The notes: a model not told the origin generated them from the sequence alone. A DNA stretch of 64,000 nt from Sphaerisporangium perillae (GCF_023276435.1 NZ_JALLPO010000031.1:59070-123069); one strand, 5' to 3'. Counted from the first letter of the stretch, positions 18,351 to 27,443 are shown. Numbers and translations: made by a program.

Positions 18351-19259
18351 CTAGCCGATGCCCGCGAAGAGATCGTCTTCGCGGTCGCCCGGCTCGCCGA
18401 GCCCGCCGGCCTCCGCCGGCAGGACACGCCCGGCCGGCCCGCGCGCACCGGCCTTGAGGATGAAGTGCTCGATGCCGATGGACTCCTCGCCCATGCGCTG
18501 GGAGATCACGAACCACGGCGCGGTGAGGTCGATCTGGGAGCGGTGCGCCCGCATGGCCTCCAGCTTGGCGGCGGCGTGCGCCCGGGCGTCGATCTCGGCG
18601 GTGATCTCGGCGTCGGCCGAGCCGAAGGGCAGGTCGTCCAGCGTCTCCTCGGTGAAGAAGTCGAAGTCGGAGTCGCGCATCACCTCGGCGACGCGCCGCA
18701 TCGCCGACTTCGGCATGGTCGTCATGTAGAACTTGGCGATCTGCCACGGCTCGCCCTCGCCGAACGAGGAGTCGGAGGCCAGCTCGAAGGCCCGCCAGGC
18801 GACGCGGTGGGCCTGGATGTGGTCGGGGTGACCGTAGAAGCCGTTCTCGTCGTAGGTCACGAGCACCTGCGGCCGGACCTCACGGATGATCTTCACCAGC
18901 TCGCCGGCCGCCTCGTCGAGGTCGGCGCGCCAGAAACAGCCGGGGTGGTCGTTCGTGGAGACGCCCATCATGCCGGAGTCGCGCCAACGGCCGGCCCCGC
19001 CGAGGAACCGGTGGTCGTCGACTCCCAGCGCCTTGCAGGCGGCCTCGAGCTCGTCGATGCGGTGCTCGCCGAGGCGATCTTCCTTGTCCGCGGCGAGGTG
19101 TGCCAGGTCGGGGACGACGATCTCGCCCTCTTCGCCGAGGGTGCAGGTGACGAGCGTGACATGGGCGCCTTCGGCGGCATATTTGGCCATCGTGGCGCCC
19201 GTGCCGCTGGTCTCGTCATCGGGGTGGGCGTGCACGAGCAGCAAACGACGATCGGTCAT
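18351..19259 (-). CDS. mshB: Mycothiol deacetylase MshB
   Basis: A 302-residue zinc deacetylase that removes acetyl from GlcNAc-inositol, the second committed step of mycothiol synthesis. LmbE-family motifs are present: HAHPDDE at residues 10-16 (H12 and D15 as zinc ligands with the catalytic Asp) and GHPDHIQAH near 144-150 (third zinc ligand). [10 protein letters not shown] and [13 protein letters not shown] are characteristic of MshB rather than Mca. Divergent from the S9 peptidase, with 69 bp between starts. Presence of mshB places the host among mycothiol-making Actinomycetota. Confidence 0.95.
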   Translation of the reverse strand: MTDRRLLLVHAHPDDETSGTGATMAKYAAEGAHVTLVTCTLGEEGEIVVPDLAHLAADKEDRLGEHRIDELEAACKALGVDDHRFLGGAGRWRDSGMMGVSTNDHPGCFWRADLDEAAGELVKIIREVRPQVLVTYDENGFYGHPDHIQAHRVAWRAFELASDSSFGEGEPWQIAKFYMTTMPKSAMRRVAEVMRDSDFDFFTEETLDDLPFGSADAEITAEIDARAHAAAKLEAMRAHRSQIDLTAPWFVISQRMGEESIGIEHFILKAGARGPAGRVLPAEAGGLGEPGDREDDLFAGIG

Positions 19260-19328
19260 GCCGTCGAGACTAACCTCGCGCGCCGACAGAAACGGCGGGC
19301 TCCCGTGCCGGCCTGGCAGGATGAGGGC

Positions 19329-21392
19329 ATGAGTGAGAGCTTTCCGCGCCTTTACGCAAGGACCCGCCGCTTCACCCTGGGGGTGCCCCGCGGGTTCACC
19401 ATCTCCCCTGACGGCGGTCGCGTCGCCTTCCTGCGCAGCAGGTCCGGCACCGACCCGGTGACCTGCCTGTGGGAGCTCGACCTCACCTCGGGCGCCGAGC
19501 GCCTGCTCGTCGACCCCACCGCCCTCGGCGCCGCCGACGAGGACCTGCCCGCCGAGGAGCGGGCGCGCCGCGAGCGGGCCAGGGAGCAGGCGGGCGGCGT
19601 CGTCGCCTACGCCACGGACGCCGCCGTGTCGAGCGCCGTGTTCGCGCTGTCGGGCGGGCTCTACCTGGCCGACCTGAGATCAGGGGCCGTGCGGCGCCTG
19701 GAGACCCCCGGGCCGGTGATCGACCCGCGCCTCTCCCCCGACGGCGCCAAGGTCGCGTACGTCACGGGCGGCGCCCTGCACGTCCAGGACGTCGCGACAG
19801 GCGCCGACCGCGCGCTGGCCGCCCCCGATGCCGAGGGGGTGACCTACGGCCTGGCGGAGTTCATCGCCGCCGAGGAGCTCGAGCGCATGCGCGGATACTG
19901 GTGGTCCCCGGACGGCACGGCGTTGCTCGCCGAGCGGGCCGACGAGTCCCCCGTCCAGATCTGGCACATCGCCGACCCGGCGAACCCGTCCCGTACCCCG
20001 GCCGCGGTGGCCTATCCCGCCGCCGGCACGCCCAACGCCACCGTGGAGCTGTTGGTCCTCGGGCTGGACGGCTCGCGCGTGCCCGTCCCGTTCGACGACG
20101 AATACCTGGTGACCGCCTCCTGGGACCGGCACGGCCTCGCGATCGTCACCATGCCCCGCGACCAGAAGGCCGTCCGGCTCCGCACCGTCGACCCGGCCAC
20201 CGGCGCGACCGAGCTCGCGCGCGAGGACACCGACGCGGCATGGACCGACGTCGTCGGCGGGGTCCCGGCCCGGCTGTCCGACGGCACTCTCGTGTGGGTG
20301 GCCGACGCCGAGGGCGGCCGGCGCCTGATCATCGGGGACGCCCCGGTCACCCCACCGACCCTCCAGGTCCGCGACGTGGTGGACGTCGACGGCGACACCG
20401 TGCTGTTCCGCGCGAGCACCGAGCCCACCGAGATCCACCTGTGGACGTGGTCGGCCGGAGCCATCTCCCCGGTCACCGCCGAGCCCGGCGTCCACAACGG
20501 CCGGCTGTCCGCCGGCACCCTGCTGATCACCAGCCAGACCCTCGACGGCCCCGGCACCACCGTCCAGGTGCGGCGCGGCGACACGCGCCTGCACATCGGG
20601 TCGCTGGCCGAGCGGCCGAAGCTGGAGCCCCGGGTCTCGCTGGTCCGTACGGGCGAGCGCGAGCTGGCGACCGCCGTGCTGCTGCCGAGCGGGCACGTGC
20701 CCGGTTCCCGGCGGCTGCCCGTCCTCATGGACCCCTACGGCGGGCCGCACGCCCAGCGCGTGCTGGCCTCCGGCCGCGGGTTCCTGGAGTCCCAGTGGTT
20801 CGCCGACCAGGGCTTCGCCGTGATCGTGGCGGACGGCCGGGGCACCCCGGGCCGGGGCCCCGCCTTCGAGCGCGAGGTGCTCCACGACCTCGCCACGCCC
20901 GCGCTGGAAGACCAGGTCGACGCGCTGAGGGGCGCCGCCCAGCTCTACCCCGACGACCTCGACCTGAGCCGGGTGGCCATCAAGGGCTGGTCGTTCGGCG
21001 GCTTCCTCGCGGCCCTCGCCGTCCTGCGCAGGCCCGACGTGTTCCACGCGGCCATCGCCGGCGCCCCGGTCACCGACTGGCGGCTCTACGACACCGCCTA
21101 CACCGAGCGCTACCTCGGCCACCCCGGCGAGCGTCCCGACGTGTACGACCGGTCCTCGCTGATGGCCGACGCCGAGAAGCTCGAGCGGGCGCTGCTGCTG
21201 ATCCACGGCCTCGCCGACGACAACGTGGTGGCGGCGCACACCTTGCGCCTGTCCTCGGCGCTCGTCGCCGCCGGACGGCCCCACACCGTGCTGCCCCTAT
21301 CGGGCGTCACCCACATGACCCCGCAGGAGATCGTCGCCGAGAACCTCCTGCTCCTCCAGGTCGACTTCCTCAAAAGATCCCTCCCCGCATAA
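19329..21392 (+). CDS. S9 family prolyl oligopeptidase/dipeptidyl peptidase IV-like serine peptidase
   Basis: A 687-residue cytoplasmic peptidase. An N-terminal eight-bladed propeller (for example [15 protein letters not shown] and [15 protein letters not shown]) contains an EEL motif ([15 protein letters not shown]) that in DPP-IV enzymes binds the peptide N terminus. The C-terminal alpha/beta hydrolase has nucleophile GWSFGGF near residue 555, Asp in HGLADDNVV near 629 and His in GVTHMT near 660. Probably cleaves dipeptides (often X-Pro) from short peptides. No signal peptide. The long frame upstream of 19329 is antisense to mshB and is not included. Confidence 0.93.
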   Translation: MSESFPRLYARTRRFTLGVPRGFTISPDGGRVAFLRSRSGTDPVTCLWELDLTSGAERLLVDPTALGAADEDLPAEERARRERAREQAGGVVAYATDAAVSSAVFALSGGLYLADLRSGAVRRLETPGPVIDPRLSPDGAKVAYVTGGALHVQDVATGADRALAAPDAEGVTYGLAEFIAAEELERMRGYWWSPDGTALLAERADESPVQIWHIADPANPSRTPAAVAYPAAGTPNATVELLVLGLDGSRVPVPFDDEYLVTASWDRHGLAIVTMPRDQKAVRLRTVDPATGATELAREDTDAAWTDVVGGVPARLSDGTLVWVADAEGGRRLIIGDAPVTPPTLQVRDVVDVDGDTVLFRASTEPTEIHLWTWSAGAISPVTAEPGVHNGRLSAGTLLITSQTLDGPGTTVQVRRGDTRLHIGSLAERPKLEPRVSLVRTGERELATAVLLPSGHVPGSRRLPVLMDPYGGPHAQRVLASGRGFLESQWFADQGFAVIVADGRGTPGRGPAFEREVLHDLATPALEDQVDALRGAAQLYPDDLDLSRVAIKGWSFGGFLAALAVLRRPDVFHAAIAGAPVTDWRLYDTAYTERYLGHPGERPDVYDRSSLMADAEKLERALLLIHGLADDNVVAAHTLRLSSALVAAGRPHTVLPLSGVTHMTPQEIVAENLLLLQVDFLKRSLPA

Positions 21393-21417
21393 CCCACCCC
21401 GCCCCACCTTCCCAAAC

Positions 21418-21438
21418 GGCCGCCCTCCCCGGGCGGCC
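21418..21438. terminator. Hairpin terminator 1 between convergent genes
   Basis: GGCCGCCC-TCCCC-GGGCGGCC: a perfect eight-base-pair GC stem with a five-base loop, 26 bp after the S9 peptidase stop. No T-tract, as is common in high-GC actinomycetes. Confidence 0.6.
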
Positions 21439-21471
21439 CCTCCGCTCCGGAAGGCTGTCTTCCCACGTAGA

Positions 21472-21499
21472 CCGGCCGCCCCTCCCCCCGGGCGGCCGG
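21472..21499. terminator. Hairpin terminator 2 between convergent genes
   Basis: CCGGCCGCCC, an eight-base loop, then GGGCGGCCGG: a perfect ten-base-pair stem related in sequence to the hairpin 34 bp upstream. Together they probably form a bidirectional terminator between the S9 peptidase and the convergent ABC exporter genes. Confidence 0.6.
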
Positions 21500-21554
21500 C
21501 CCCTCACCCTCCGCCTCGGGGGGTGTTACGCACTGGGCGCCGCGACGGCGAGAC

Positions 21555-21587
21555 GGGGTGCGGCGATGCCGGCGCCCCCGTACGCCG
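21555..21587. repeat. 33 bp dispersed repeat, copy 2 (inverted)
   Basis: This is an inverted copy of the repeat at 17334-17366. Bases 21555-21576 are an exact 22-base match and the GTAC-containing flank is partly conserved. It lies just beyond the paired hairpins in a 232 bp gap that otherwise holds no gene. Confidence 0.6.
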
Positions 21588-21624
21588 AGCAACTCGGCGA
21601 GCGTCCGTGGATCGGGATGGCGGG

Positions 21625-23376
21625 TCAGCGGGAGGTGCCGTGCCAGCTGTCCCAGAGGGCGGCGTAGGCGCCTCCCGCGGCGACCAGCTCGTCGTGCGAG
21701 CCCAGCTCGCTGATCCGGCCGTCCTCGACGACGGCGACCCGGTCAGCGTCGTGCGCGGTGTAGAGCCGGTGCGCGATGGCGATCACCGTACGCCCCTCGA
21801 GCACGGCCGCGAGCGACCGCTCCAGGTGGCGCGCGGCGCGCGGGTCGATCAGCGAGGTGGCCTCGTCGAGCACCAGCGTGTGCGGGTCGGCGAGCACCAG
21901 CCGGGCCAGCGCGACCTGCTGGGCCTGCGCGGGCGACACCGCGACGCCGCCCGAACCGACCTGCGTGTCCAGGCCGTCCGGCAGCGCCTCGACCCATTCC
22001 TTGGCGTCCACGGCCGCGAGCGCGTTCTCGACCTCTGCGTCGCCGGCGCCCGGCCGCCCGATGAGCACGTTGTCGCGCAGCGTGCCGCGGAACACGTGGT
22101 GTTCCTGGGTGACCAGGGCGACGTGCCCGCGCAGCTCGTCCAGCGGCAGCTCGACGAGCGGGACGCCGCCGACCCGCACCTCACCGGTGCGCGGCCCGTG
22201 GATGCCGGCGAGCAGGCGGCCCAGCGTCGACTTGCCCGCGCCGGACGGGCCCACCATCGCGAGCCGCTCGCCGGGAGACACCTCCAGTGAGACGCCGTGC
22301 AGCACGTCGTGGCCCTCGCGGTAGGCGTACCGCACGTCGTCGGCCACCATGCTCTCGCCGTCGGGCCGCTCGGCGCCCGGGTCGCGGTCGTCGGGCACGT
22401 TGGCCACGCCGAGCAGCCGCGCCATGGACGCCCCGCCGACCTGCAGCTCGTCCACCCAGGACAGCAGCCGGTCGAGGGGGTCGATGAGCTGCTGCACGTA
22501 GAGGGTGGCCGCGGTGACCTGGGCGAGCGACACCCAGTCCTCCAGGTAGAACAGGCCGCCCGCGAGCAGCGTCGCGACGATGGGCAGCACGTAACCGAAC
22601 TCCACCGCCGGGAACCACACGGTGCGCAGGCCCAGGGTGTAGCGCTCGGCCGCCCAGGAACGCGCGATGTCCCGGTCGGTGCGCAGGTGCCGGCGGTGCT
22701 GCAGGCCGAACGCCTCGACGGTCCTCGCGCCCTCGACGGTCTCGCTCAGCCCTTCGGTCATGTCGGCGTACGCGGCGTTCTCGCGCAGGTAGCCGTCCCT
22801 GGCCCGCTTGAGGTACCACCGGGTGGAAAACCACAGCAGTGGCACGGCGACCAGGGAGGGCAGCATGAGCAGCGGCCCCGCCAGGGCGAGCGCGCCGAGC
22901 ACGAAGGCCCCGGCCACCAGGGCGATCAGCGTCTCGGGCACGGCGTGCCGCACCGTGCGGGACAGCGCGTCGACATCGCGCGAGGTACGGGTGATCAGGT
23001 CGCCCGAGCCCGCGCGCTCCACGGTCGACAGCGGCAGTGCGAGGACGCGGTCGACGAACTCCTCCCGCAGCTCGGCGAGGACCTTCTCACCGAGCTTGGC
23101 CGAGACGTAGACGGCGTAGCGGATCAGAACCGCCTGCACGGCGATGAAGCCGGCGATGGCCAGCACGACGGTGTCGACGCTGATGCCGCTGCCGTCGCGC
23201 ACGCCCTGGACCAGCTCGCCGAGCAGCCTCGGCCCGGCGAGCCCGGCGACGGCGGCGAGGCCGTGCAGGCTCAGGGCGAGCGCGAGGCGGCGGGGATACT
23301 TCAATGTCAGCCGCCGGGCATAGGCCCGGACCTGCGCCTGGTCGGCGACGGGCAGGATCTGCCTCTGCGCGCTCAC
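21625..23376 (-). CDS. ABC exporter half-transporter, subunit with intact Walker motifs
   Basis: A 583-residue TMD-NBD half-exporter with six membrane helices in residues ~20-310. The ATPase domain has Walker A GPSGAGKST, Q-loop VTQEHHVF, Walker B LVLDEATSLID and H-loop IAIAHRL. The ABC signature is abnormal: VSPAQAQQ instead of LSGGQQQ. It pairs with the protein encoded immediately upstream, whose defects are the opposite, so the two make one consensus ATP site. The GTG start has GGAGG seven bases upstream and lies 2 bp after the partner's stop. Likely exports a drug, lipid or peptide; substrate unknown. Confidence 0.9.
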   Translation of the reverse strand: MSAQRQILPVADQAQVRAYARRLTLKYPRRLALALSLHGLAAVAGLAGPRLLGELVQGVRDGSGISVDTVVLAIAGFIAVQAVLIRYAVYVSAKLGEKVLAELREEFVDRVLALPLSTVERAGSGDLITRTSRDVDALSRTVRHAVPETLIALVAGAFVLGALALAGPLLMLPSLVAVPLLWFSTRWYLKRARDGYLRENAAYADMTEGLSETVEGARTVEAFGLQHRRHLRTDRDIARSWAAERYTLGLRTVWFPAVEFGYVLPIVATLLAGGLFYLEDWVSLAQVTAATLYVQQLIDPLDRLLSWVDELQVGGASMARLLGVANVPDDRDPGAERPDGESMVADDVRYAYREGHDVLHGVSLEVSPGERLAMVGPSGAGKSTLGRLLAGIHGPRTGEVRVGGVPLVELPLDELRGHVALVTQEHHVFRGTLRDNVLIGRPGAGDAEVENALAAVDAKEWVEALPDGLDTQVGSGGVAVSPAQAQQVALARLVLADPHTLVLDEATSLIDPRAARHLERSLAAVLEGRTVIAIAHRLYTAHDADRVAVVEDGRISELGSHDELVAAGGAYAALWDSWHGTSR

Positions 23377-23378
23377 CT

Positions 23379-25178
23379 TCAGTCCTCCCCACGGGTCACG
23401 GTCGCGGTGTAGTGCGGGTCGGACGCCAGCAGGGCACGGTGGGCGCCCTCGGCGCGTACGCGGCCGTCCTCCACGAAGATCACGGTGTCCGCCCGGTCGA
23501 GCACGAGCGGGCTGGTCGTGTAGACCAGCGTCGTACGGCCGAGGCGGGCCTTGCCGAGCCGTTCGGCGATGCGCGCCTCGGTGTGGGCGTCGACGGCGCT
23601 CGTCGGGTCGACCAGGATCAGCACCTCGGGGTCGGCGACCAGGGCGCGCACGAGGCGAAGGCGCTGCTGCTGGCCGCCGGAGAACTCCCTGCCGGACTCG
23701 GCCACGTAGGAGTCGAGGCCGTCGGGGAGCGCGTCGATGATGTCCTCGGCGCACGCGGTGTGCAGCGCCTGGCGCAGGTCGTCGTCCGGCGCGCCGCCGG
23801 TGACCTCGTCCTGCGAGCCGCGTCCGGCGATGCCGTCCTGGGAGGCGGGCCCGGTCGTCTCGTCCTGGGAGGCGGACCCGGTCGTCTCGTCCCGCGAGGC
23901 GGCGCCGGCGACGTCGAGTTGGTCGCGCAGCGGCCCGCTGAACAGCTTGGCCTCGTTGTCCGCCACCAGGATGCGGCGCCTGACCTCGTCCAGCGGCAGG
24001 TCTGACAGCCGCACGCTCCCGAAGGTGACGTCCGACTCGACGTAGCGGCCGAGCCGGTCGGCGAGGGCGGTGGCGTCCTCGGGGACCGCGCAGGCCAGGG
24101 CGGTGAACCGTCCCTGCCGCAGGGTGACGCCGGAGGCGGCGTCCACCAGGTCGCCCCCTTCGGTGGCGGCCGTGCCCGTGCTCGGCACCTCCGGCTCCAG
24201 CGACAGGATGCGGACGACCCTGCGGGCGGCCACGTGGCCCTTGGTGAGCTTGTCGGCCGATTCGGTGAGCGTGCGCAGCGGGCCGACCAGGAACAGCGCG
24301 TACCCGTACAGGGACACGAGCTGGCCGACCGTGATCGTGCCGTCCATCGCGTAGTGCGCGCCCCGCCAGGTGACGAAGACGATCAGCATGCCGGGCAGCA
24401 GGAGCTGGGCGCCCTCCAGGGAGGCGTCGACGGAGGCCACCCGCACGCCGGCGGTCCTGACCTTCTGGGACTCCTCGCGGTAGCGGTCGGCGAAGACGCG
24501 CTCTCCGCCGATGCCGCGGAGCACGCGGAGACCGGCGACGATGTCGGAGGCCCGGGTGGCCAGGTCGCCCTGCAGGTCGCGCTGCCGGTGCTGGCGGCGG
24601 TGCAGCGGTCTGAGCAGCGGGGCGACCGCCACGGTCATCAACGGCACGCCGATCAGCACGATCAGGCCGAGCTGCGGCGAGGTGACGAGCAGGATGACCG
24701 TGACCGTCCCGATGGCGACGATCGAGCCGACGCCGCGCAGCAGGATGTCCATGGCGTTGCCGATGTGGGCGATGTCGGAGTTGCCGACGCTGATCACCTC
24801 GCCGGTGGACAGCAGTTTCGGCAGCGTGGCGCCGAGCCGGGTGGCCTGCCGGACGGTGACCTGCACCGTGCGGTAGGCGGCGCTCAGCCAGTTCCAGACG
24901 GCCATGCGATGGCGCATGACGCCGCCGAAGGCGGTGATGACGCCGAGCCCGAGCAGGATCGCCGACCAGCGGATCAGGCCTTGCGTGTCGCGGGCTGTGA
25001 GGCTGTCGATGGCCTTGCCGAGGGCGGCGGGGACCAGTGCCTGTCCCAGCCACCACAGGATGGCGAAGCCGATGCCGACGAGCATTGGGCCCGCCTGGCC
25101 ACGGGCGACCCACCACAGGTACCGGATCGGGCTGCGGGCATCGGGAACGCCGGGATCGGCGATTGGCAGGGAGCGCAT
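23379..25178 (-). CDS. ABC exporter half-transporter, degenerate ATPase subunit
   Basis: A 599-residue TMD-NBD half-exporter with six helices in residues ~25-320. In the ATPase domain the signature EFSGGQQQRL is good, but Walker A is gone: the expected GxxGxGKS reads AVPEDATALADRL. The catalytic Glu after Walker B is missing (LILVDPTSAVD) and the H-loop His is replaced (VYTTSPL). A Ser/Asp/Glu/Thr-rich insert of four nine-residue repeats sits between the Q-loop and the signature. It can therefore support ATP hydrolysis only at its partner's site. GAGGGGG precedes the ATG at 25178. Confidence 0.88.
   Translation of the reverse strand: MRSLPIADPGVPDARSPIRYLWWVARGQAGPMLVGIGFAILWWLGQALVPAALGKAIDSLTARDTQGLIRWSAILLGLGVITAFGGVMRHRMAVWNWLSAAYRTVQVTVRQATRLGATLPKLLSTGEVISVGNSDIAHIGNAMDILLRGVGSIVAIGTVTVILLVTSPQLGLIVLIGVPLMTVAVAPLLRPLHRRQHRQRDLQGDLATRASDIVAGLRVLRGIGGERVFADRYREESQKVRTAGVRVASVDASLEGAQLLLPGMLIVFVTWRGAHYAMDGTITVGQLVSLYGYALFLVGPLRTLTESADKLTKGHVAARRVVRILSLEPEVPSTGTAATEGGDLVDAASGVTLRQGRFTALACAVPEDATALADRLGRYVESDVTFGSVRLSDLPLDEVRRRILVADNEAKLFSGPLRDQLDVAGAASRDETTGSASQDETTGPASQDGIAGRGSQDEVTGGAPDDDLRQALHTACAEDIIDALPDGLDSYVAESGREFSGGQQQRLRLVRALVADPEVLILVDPTSAVDAHTEARIAERLGKARLGRTTLVYTTSPLVLDRADTVIFVEDGRVRAEGAHRALLASDPHYTATVTRGED
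23790..23897 (-). repeat. 27 bp x 4 in-frame tandem repeat inside ABC ATPase domain
   Basis: Four consecutive 27 bp units encode SRDETTGSA, SQDETTGPA, SQDGIAGRG and SQDEVTGGA. They expand the ATPase helical subdomain just before the signature motif, and the period keeps the reading frame. The block is likely variable in length between strains. Confidence 0.75.
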
Positions 25179-25300
25179 GGCCCCCTCAGGCTGGCAGCCC
25201 CGGACCCGCCGCGGCAATCGATTTTCCGGCCGCCCGCGCCGCTACCAGCGAGAACACCGACGAACGACCACGGATCCGCAAACATCTTTCATGATCTGCC

Positions 25301-25344
25301 GTCAACTAGGGTTGACACGATCCGAGCTGTCAACTTATATTGAC
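25301..25344 (+). promoter_or_regulatory. Promoter with tandem GTCAA-N6-TTGAC operators
   Basis: A consensus -35 TTGACA (25312-25317) and a -10 TTATAT (25335-25340) are spaced 17 bp. Two copies of GTCAA-N6-TTGAC overlap them: 25301-25316 covers the -35 and 25329-25344 covers the -10, with centres 28 bp apart. This layout predicts tight repression, presumably by the HTH protein encoded just downstream. Confidence 0.75.
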
Positions 25345-25348
25345 GGCT

Positions 25349-25582
25349 ATGAGCAACACGGCACAGCTGGCCTCGGACGCCGGCAGCCGCGATCCGGCCG
25401 TGGGCCTCCGGGCCGTACGGGCGCTGCGGACGCTGGTCGAACGACTCGAGGCACTCCAGGTGGACAACGCGCGCGAGCAGGGGTGGACCTGGCAGGAGAT
25501 CGCGGTCCTGCTCGGCGTGAGCAGGCAGGCCGTTCACAAGAAGTACGCGGGCGGCCGCGGATTGCTAAGGCGGGAGAAGTAA
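25349..25582 (+). CDS. Small HTH regulator paired with Clp-N protein
   Basis: A 77-residue protein with an N-terminal helix (VGLRAVRALRTLVERLEALQ) and a C-terminal helix-turn-helix (WTWQEIAVLLGVSRQAVHKK). ATG 25349 is chosen over a TTG three codons upstream because that TTG lies in the -10 and operator. The next gene starts 2 bp after the stop, so the two are one transcript. Its operator pair in the promoter suggests autoregulation. Similar HTH/Clp-N pairs are common in actinomycetes; the inducing signal is unknown. Confidence 0.85.
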   Translation: MSNTAQLASDAGSRDPAVGLRAVRALRTLVERLEALQVDNAREQGWTWQEIAVLLGVSRQAVHKKYAGGRGLLRREK

Positions 25583-25584
25583 GC

Positions 25585-26142
25585 ATGTTCGAGCGGTTCC
25601 ATGAGGACGCACGCCAGACGGTCGTGCTCGCCCAAGAAGAGACCCGGCTGTTCGACCACGACCACATCGGCACCGAGCACCTCCTGCTCGCGCTGCTCCG
25701 GCAGCCGGACACGGTGGCCGCACGCGTCCTGGCCCGGCACGGGCTCGACCACGACGGGATGGGGGACGCGATCGCCCGGGCCCTCGCCTCGGTGCCGGGC
25801 GACGATCTGGACGCCGACGCGCTGGAGGCGATCGGCATCGACCTCGACGCCATCCGCGAGAAGGTCGAAGCCGCTTTCGGGCCGGGCGCACTCGACCGGG
25901 ACCCCCGCTCCCGGCGCCGCCCGTGGCGCCTGGGCGGTCACGTCCCGTTCACCGGACGGGCCAAGAAGGTGCTGGAACTGTCCCTGCGCGAGGCTCTCCA
26001 CCTCAAGCACAACTACATCGGCAACGGCCACATCCTGCTCGGCCTGCTGCGGGAGGGCCACGGCCTGGCCGCCCGCGTTCTCGCCGACGCCGGCGTCGAC
26101 TTCGACACCCTACGCCGAGAGATCCGTACCGAACTCGGGTGA
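25585..26142 (+). CDS. Stand-alone double Clp N-domain protein (ClpC2-like)
   Basis: A 185-residue protein made only of two Clp_N repeats: MFERFHEDARQTVVLAQEE with HIGTEHLLLALLRQPD, and FTGRAKKVLELSLREALHLK with YIGNGHILLGLLREGHG. There is no AAA+ ATPase domain. Mycobacterial ClpC2 has this design and is reported to bind ClpC1-targeting antibiotics as a decoy, so a similar protective or adaptor role is plausible (inference). GGGAGAAG precedes the ATG at good spacing. Its partner HTH protein and tandem operators suggest it is induced on demand. Confidence 0.88.
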   Translation: MFERFHEDARQTVVLAQEETRLFDHDHIGTEHLLLALLRQPDTVAARVLARHGLDHDGMGDAIARALASVPGDDLDADALEAIGIDLDAIREKVEAAFGPGALDRDPRSRRRPWRLGGHVPFTGRAKKVLELSLREALHLKHNYIGNGHILLGLLREGHGLAARVLADAGVDFDTLRREIRTELG

Positions 26143-26198
26143 CAAGGAATGCGCTCGGGCGGGCCAGGCGGGAATGCCTCGGCGCGGGCCGGCGACCA

Positions 26199-26266
26199 AT
26201 GTGCGGCGCGTTATGGATTCTGCGAGTCAGCCGGTTCCGTCGGGGCCGCCATGCGGGCGGCGGCGG
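26199..26266. repeat. ~66 bp dispersed repeat, copy D (no peptide gene)
   Basis: It starts ATGTGCGGCGC and keeps TCAGCCG and GTCGGGGCCG before ending in a GGCGGCGGCGG variant. It aligns by eye with copies at 28154, 30041 and 31319. It occupies the 185 bp gap between the Clp-N gene and the aldo/keto reductase. No peptide gene follows this copy. Confidence 0.5.
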
Positions 26267-26327
26267 CGGGCGGCATCACCGCAGGTCAACCCCGGCCGGT
26301 CCACCACGCAGGGCCCGCCGCCCGCCC

Positions 26328-27341
26328 TCAGCGCAGGGGAAGCATGCCGGTCACCGGCATGAGGTCGTCGGACCGCGAGACCTCGTCAAGACGCACGACC
26401 GCCTCTGGAGGAAGGTCGAGGCCGAATCCGGCCAGGTTCCCCTCGAGCTGGGCGACGGTGCGCGGGCCGATGATCACGGAGGTCACGCCCGGTCGCTCGC
26501 GCACCCAGGCCAGGGCCACGGCCGCCGACGTGGTACCGAGCTCGGCCGCGACCTTGCCGACCTCGGCCGCGACCGCGAGGGTGCGCGCGTTCAGCAGATC
26601 CTCGACCCAGGCACGCGCCGACGGCGCCGGCAGGACAAGCAGCCGGCCGAGCCTGCTGTCGTCGCCGGGCCGGACGCCCGCCGCGTACCGGCCGGCCAGG
26701 ACGCCGCCGCCGAGCGGTGACCAGACCAGGGCGCCGAGACCGTGCCGCTCGCAGGCGGGCAGGATCTCGGCCTCGATGCCGCGCCTGATCAGCGAGTACT
26801 GGGGCTGCAGACTGATGAACGGAGTCCCGCCGGCCCGCTCGGCCGCCCACTGCGCTTCGACGATCTGGCTCGCCGTGAAGTTGGAACACCCGATGTACCG
26901 CACCTTGCCGGAGCGGACGAAGCCGTCCAGCGTCGCCATGGTCTCCTCGATCGGAGTGGCGGCGTCCCAGGCATGGCACTGGTAGAGGTCGATGTAGTCG
27001 GTCCCGAGGCGGCGCAGACTCGCCTCCAGCGCCCTGGCCAGGTGCACCCGCGACAGTCCCCGATCGTTGGGGCCCGGCCCCTGCGGGAAGAACGCCTTGG
27101 TCGCGATCACCACGACCTCACGCCTTCCCCTGATCGCCCGGCCGACGATCTCCTCGGACTGACCGTCGGAGTAGTTGCCCGCAGTGTCGATGAAGTTGCC
27201 ATCGGCGCCGAGGAAGGCGTCGACGATGCGGACGCCCTCGGCCTCGTCGCAGCTCGCCACACCGGCGCTGCCGAAGTTCATGGTTCCGAGGCACGCCTGG
27301 GACACCTTCAGGCCCGAGCGGCCCATTGTCGTGTACGTCAT
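26328..27341 (-). CDS. Aldo/keto reductase
   Basis: A 337-residue NADPH-dependent oxidoreductase. AKR features: LGTMNFG near the N terminus, catalytic Asp in NFIDTAGNYSDGQSEEIVG with Tyr four residues on, Lys in VVIATKAFF, His in YIDLYQCHAWD, and the cofactor motif WVRERPGVTSVIIGPRTVAQ. It belongs to the YajO/Tas-like general stress group; substrate not visible. Start ATG ends at 27341. Divergent from a TetR gene with two palindromic operators between, so it is probably induced by the TetR ligand. Confidence 0.9.
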   Translation of the reverse strand: MTYTTMGRSGLKVSQACLGTMNFGSAGVASCDEAEGVRIVDAFLGADGNFIDTAGNYSDGQSEEIVGRAIRGRREVVVIATKAFFPQGPGPNDRGLSRVHLARALEASLRRLGTDYIDLYQCHAWDAATPIEETMATLDGFVRSGKVRYIGCSNFTASQIVEAQWAAERAGGTPFISLQPQYSLIRRGIEAEILPACERHGLGALVWSPLGGGVLAGRYAAGVRPGDDSRLGRLLVLPAPSARAWVEDLLNARTLAVAAEVGKVAAELGTTSAAVALAWVRERPGVTSVIIGPRTVAQLEGNLAGFGLDLPPEAVVRLDEVSRSDDLMPVTGMLPLR

Positions 27342-27371
27342 CGGTGCGTCGCCCTTCCGTCGAGATACAAT

Positions 27372-27419
27372 CGGAACACAGGTTCCGGATCCCGACGATA
27401 CGGAACACATGTTCCGTAT
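27372..27419. promoter_or_regulatory. Tandem TetR operators between aldo/keto reductase and tetR
   Basis: CGGAAC-ACAG-GTTCCG (27372-27387) and ATACGGAAC-ACAT-GTTCCGTAT (27398-27419) are two palindromes sharing CGGAAC-N4-GTTCCG, with centres 29 bp apart. They lie between divergent start codons and should control both genes. Confidence 0.8.
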
Positions 27420-27443
27420 GTCAACGTGGCGATGGTGAGACGA

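Noticed and set aside
21625..25116. Single 1163-residue ABC frame
   Set aside because: The upstream part is an out-of-frame shadow of the neighbouring exporter half; the real gene starts at the GTG at 23376 behind GGAGG.
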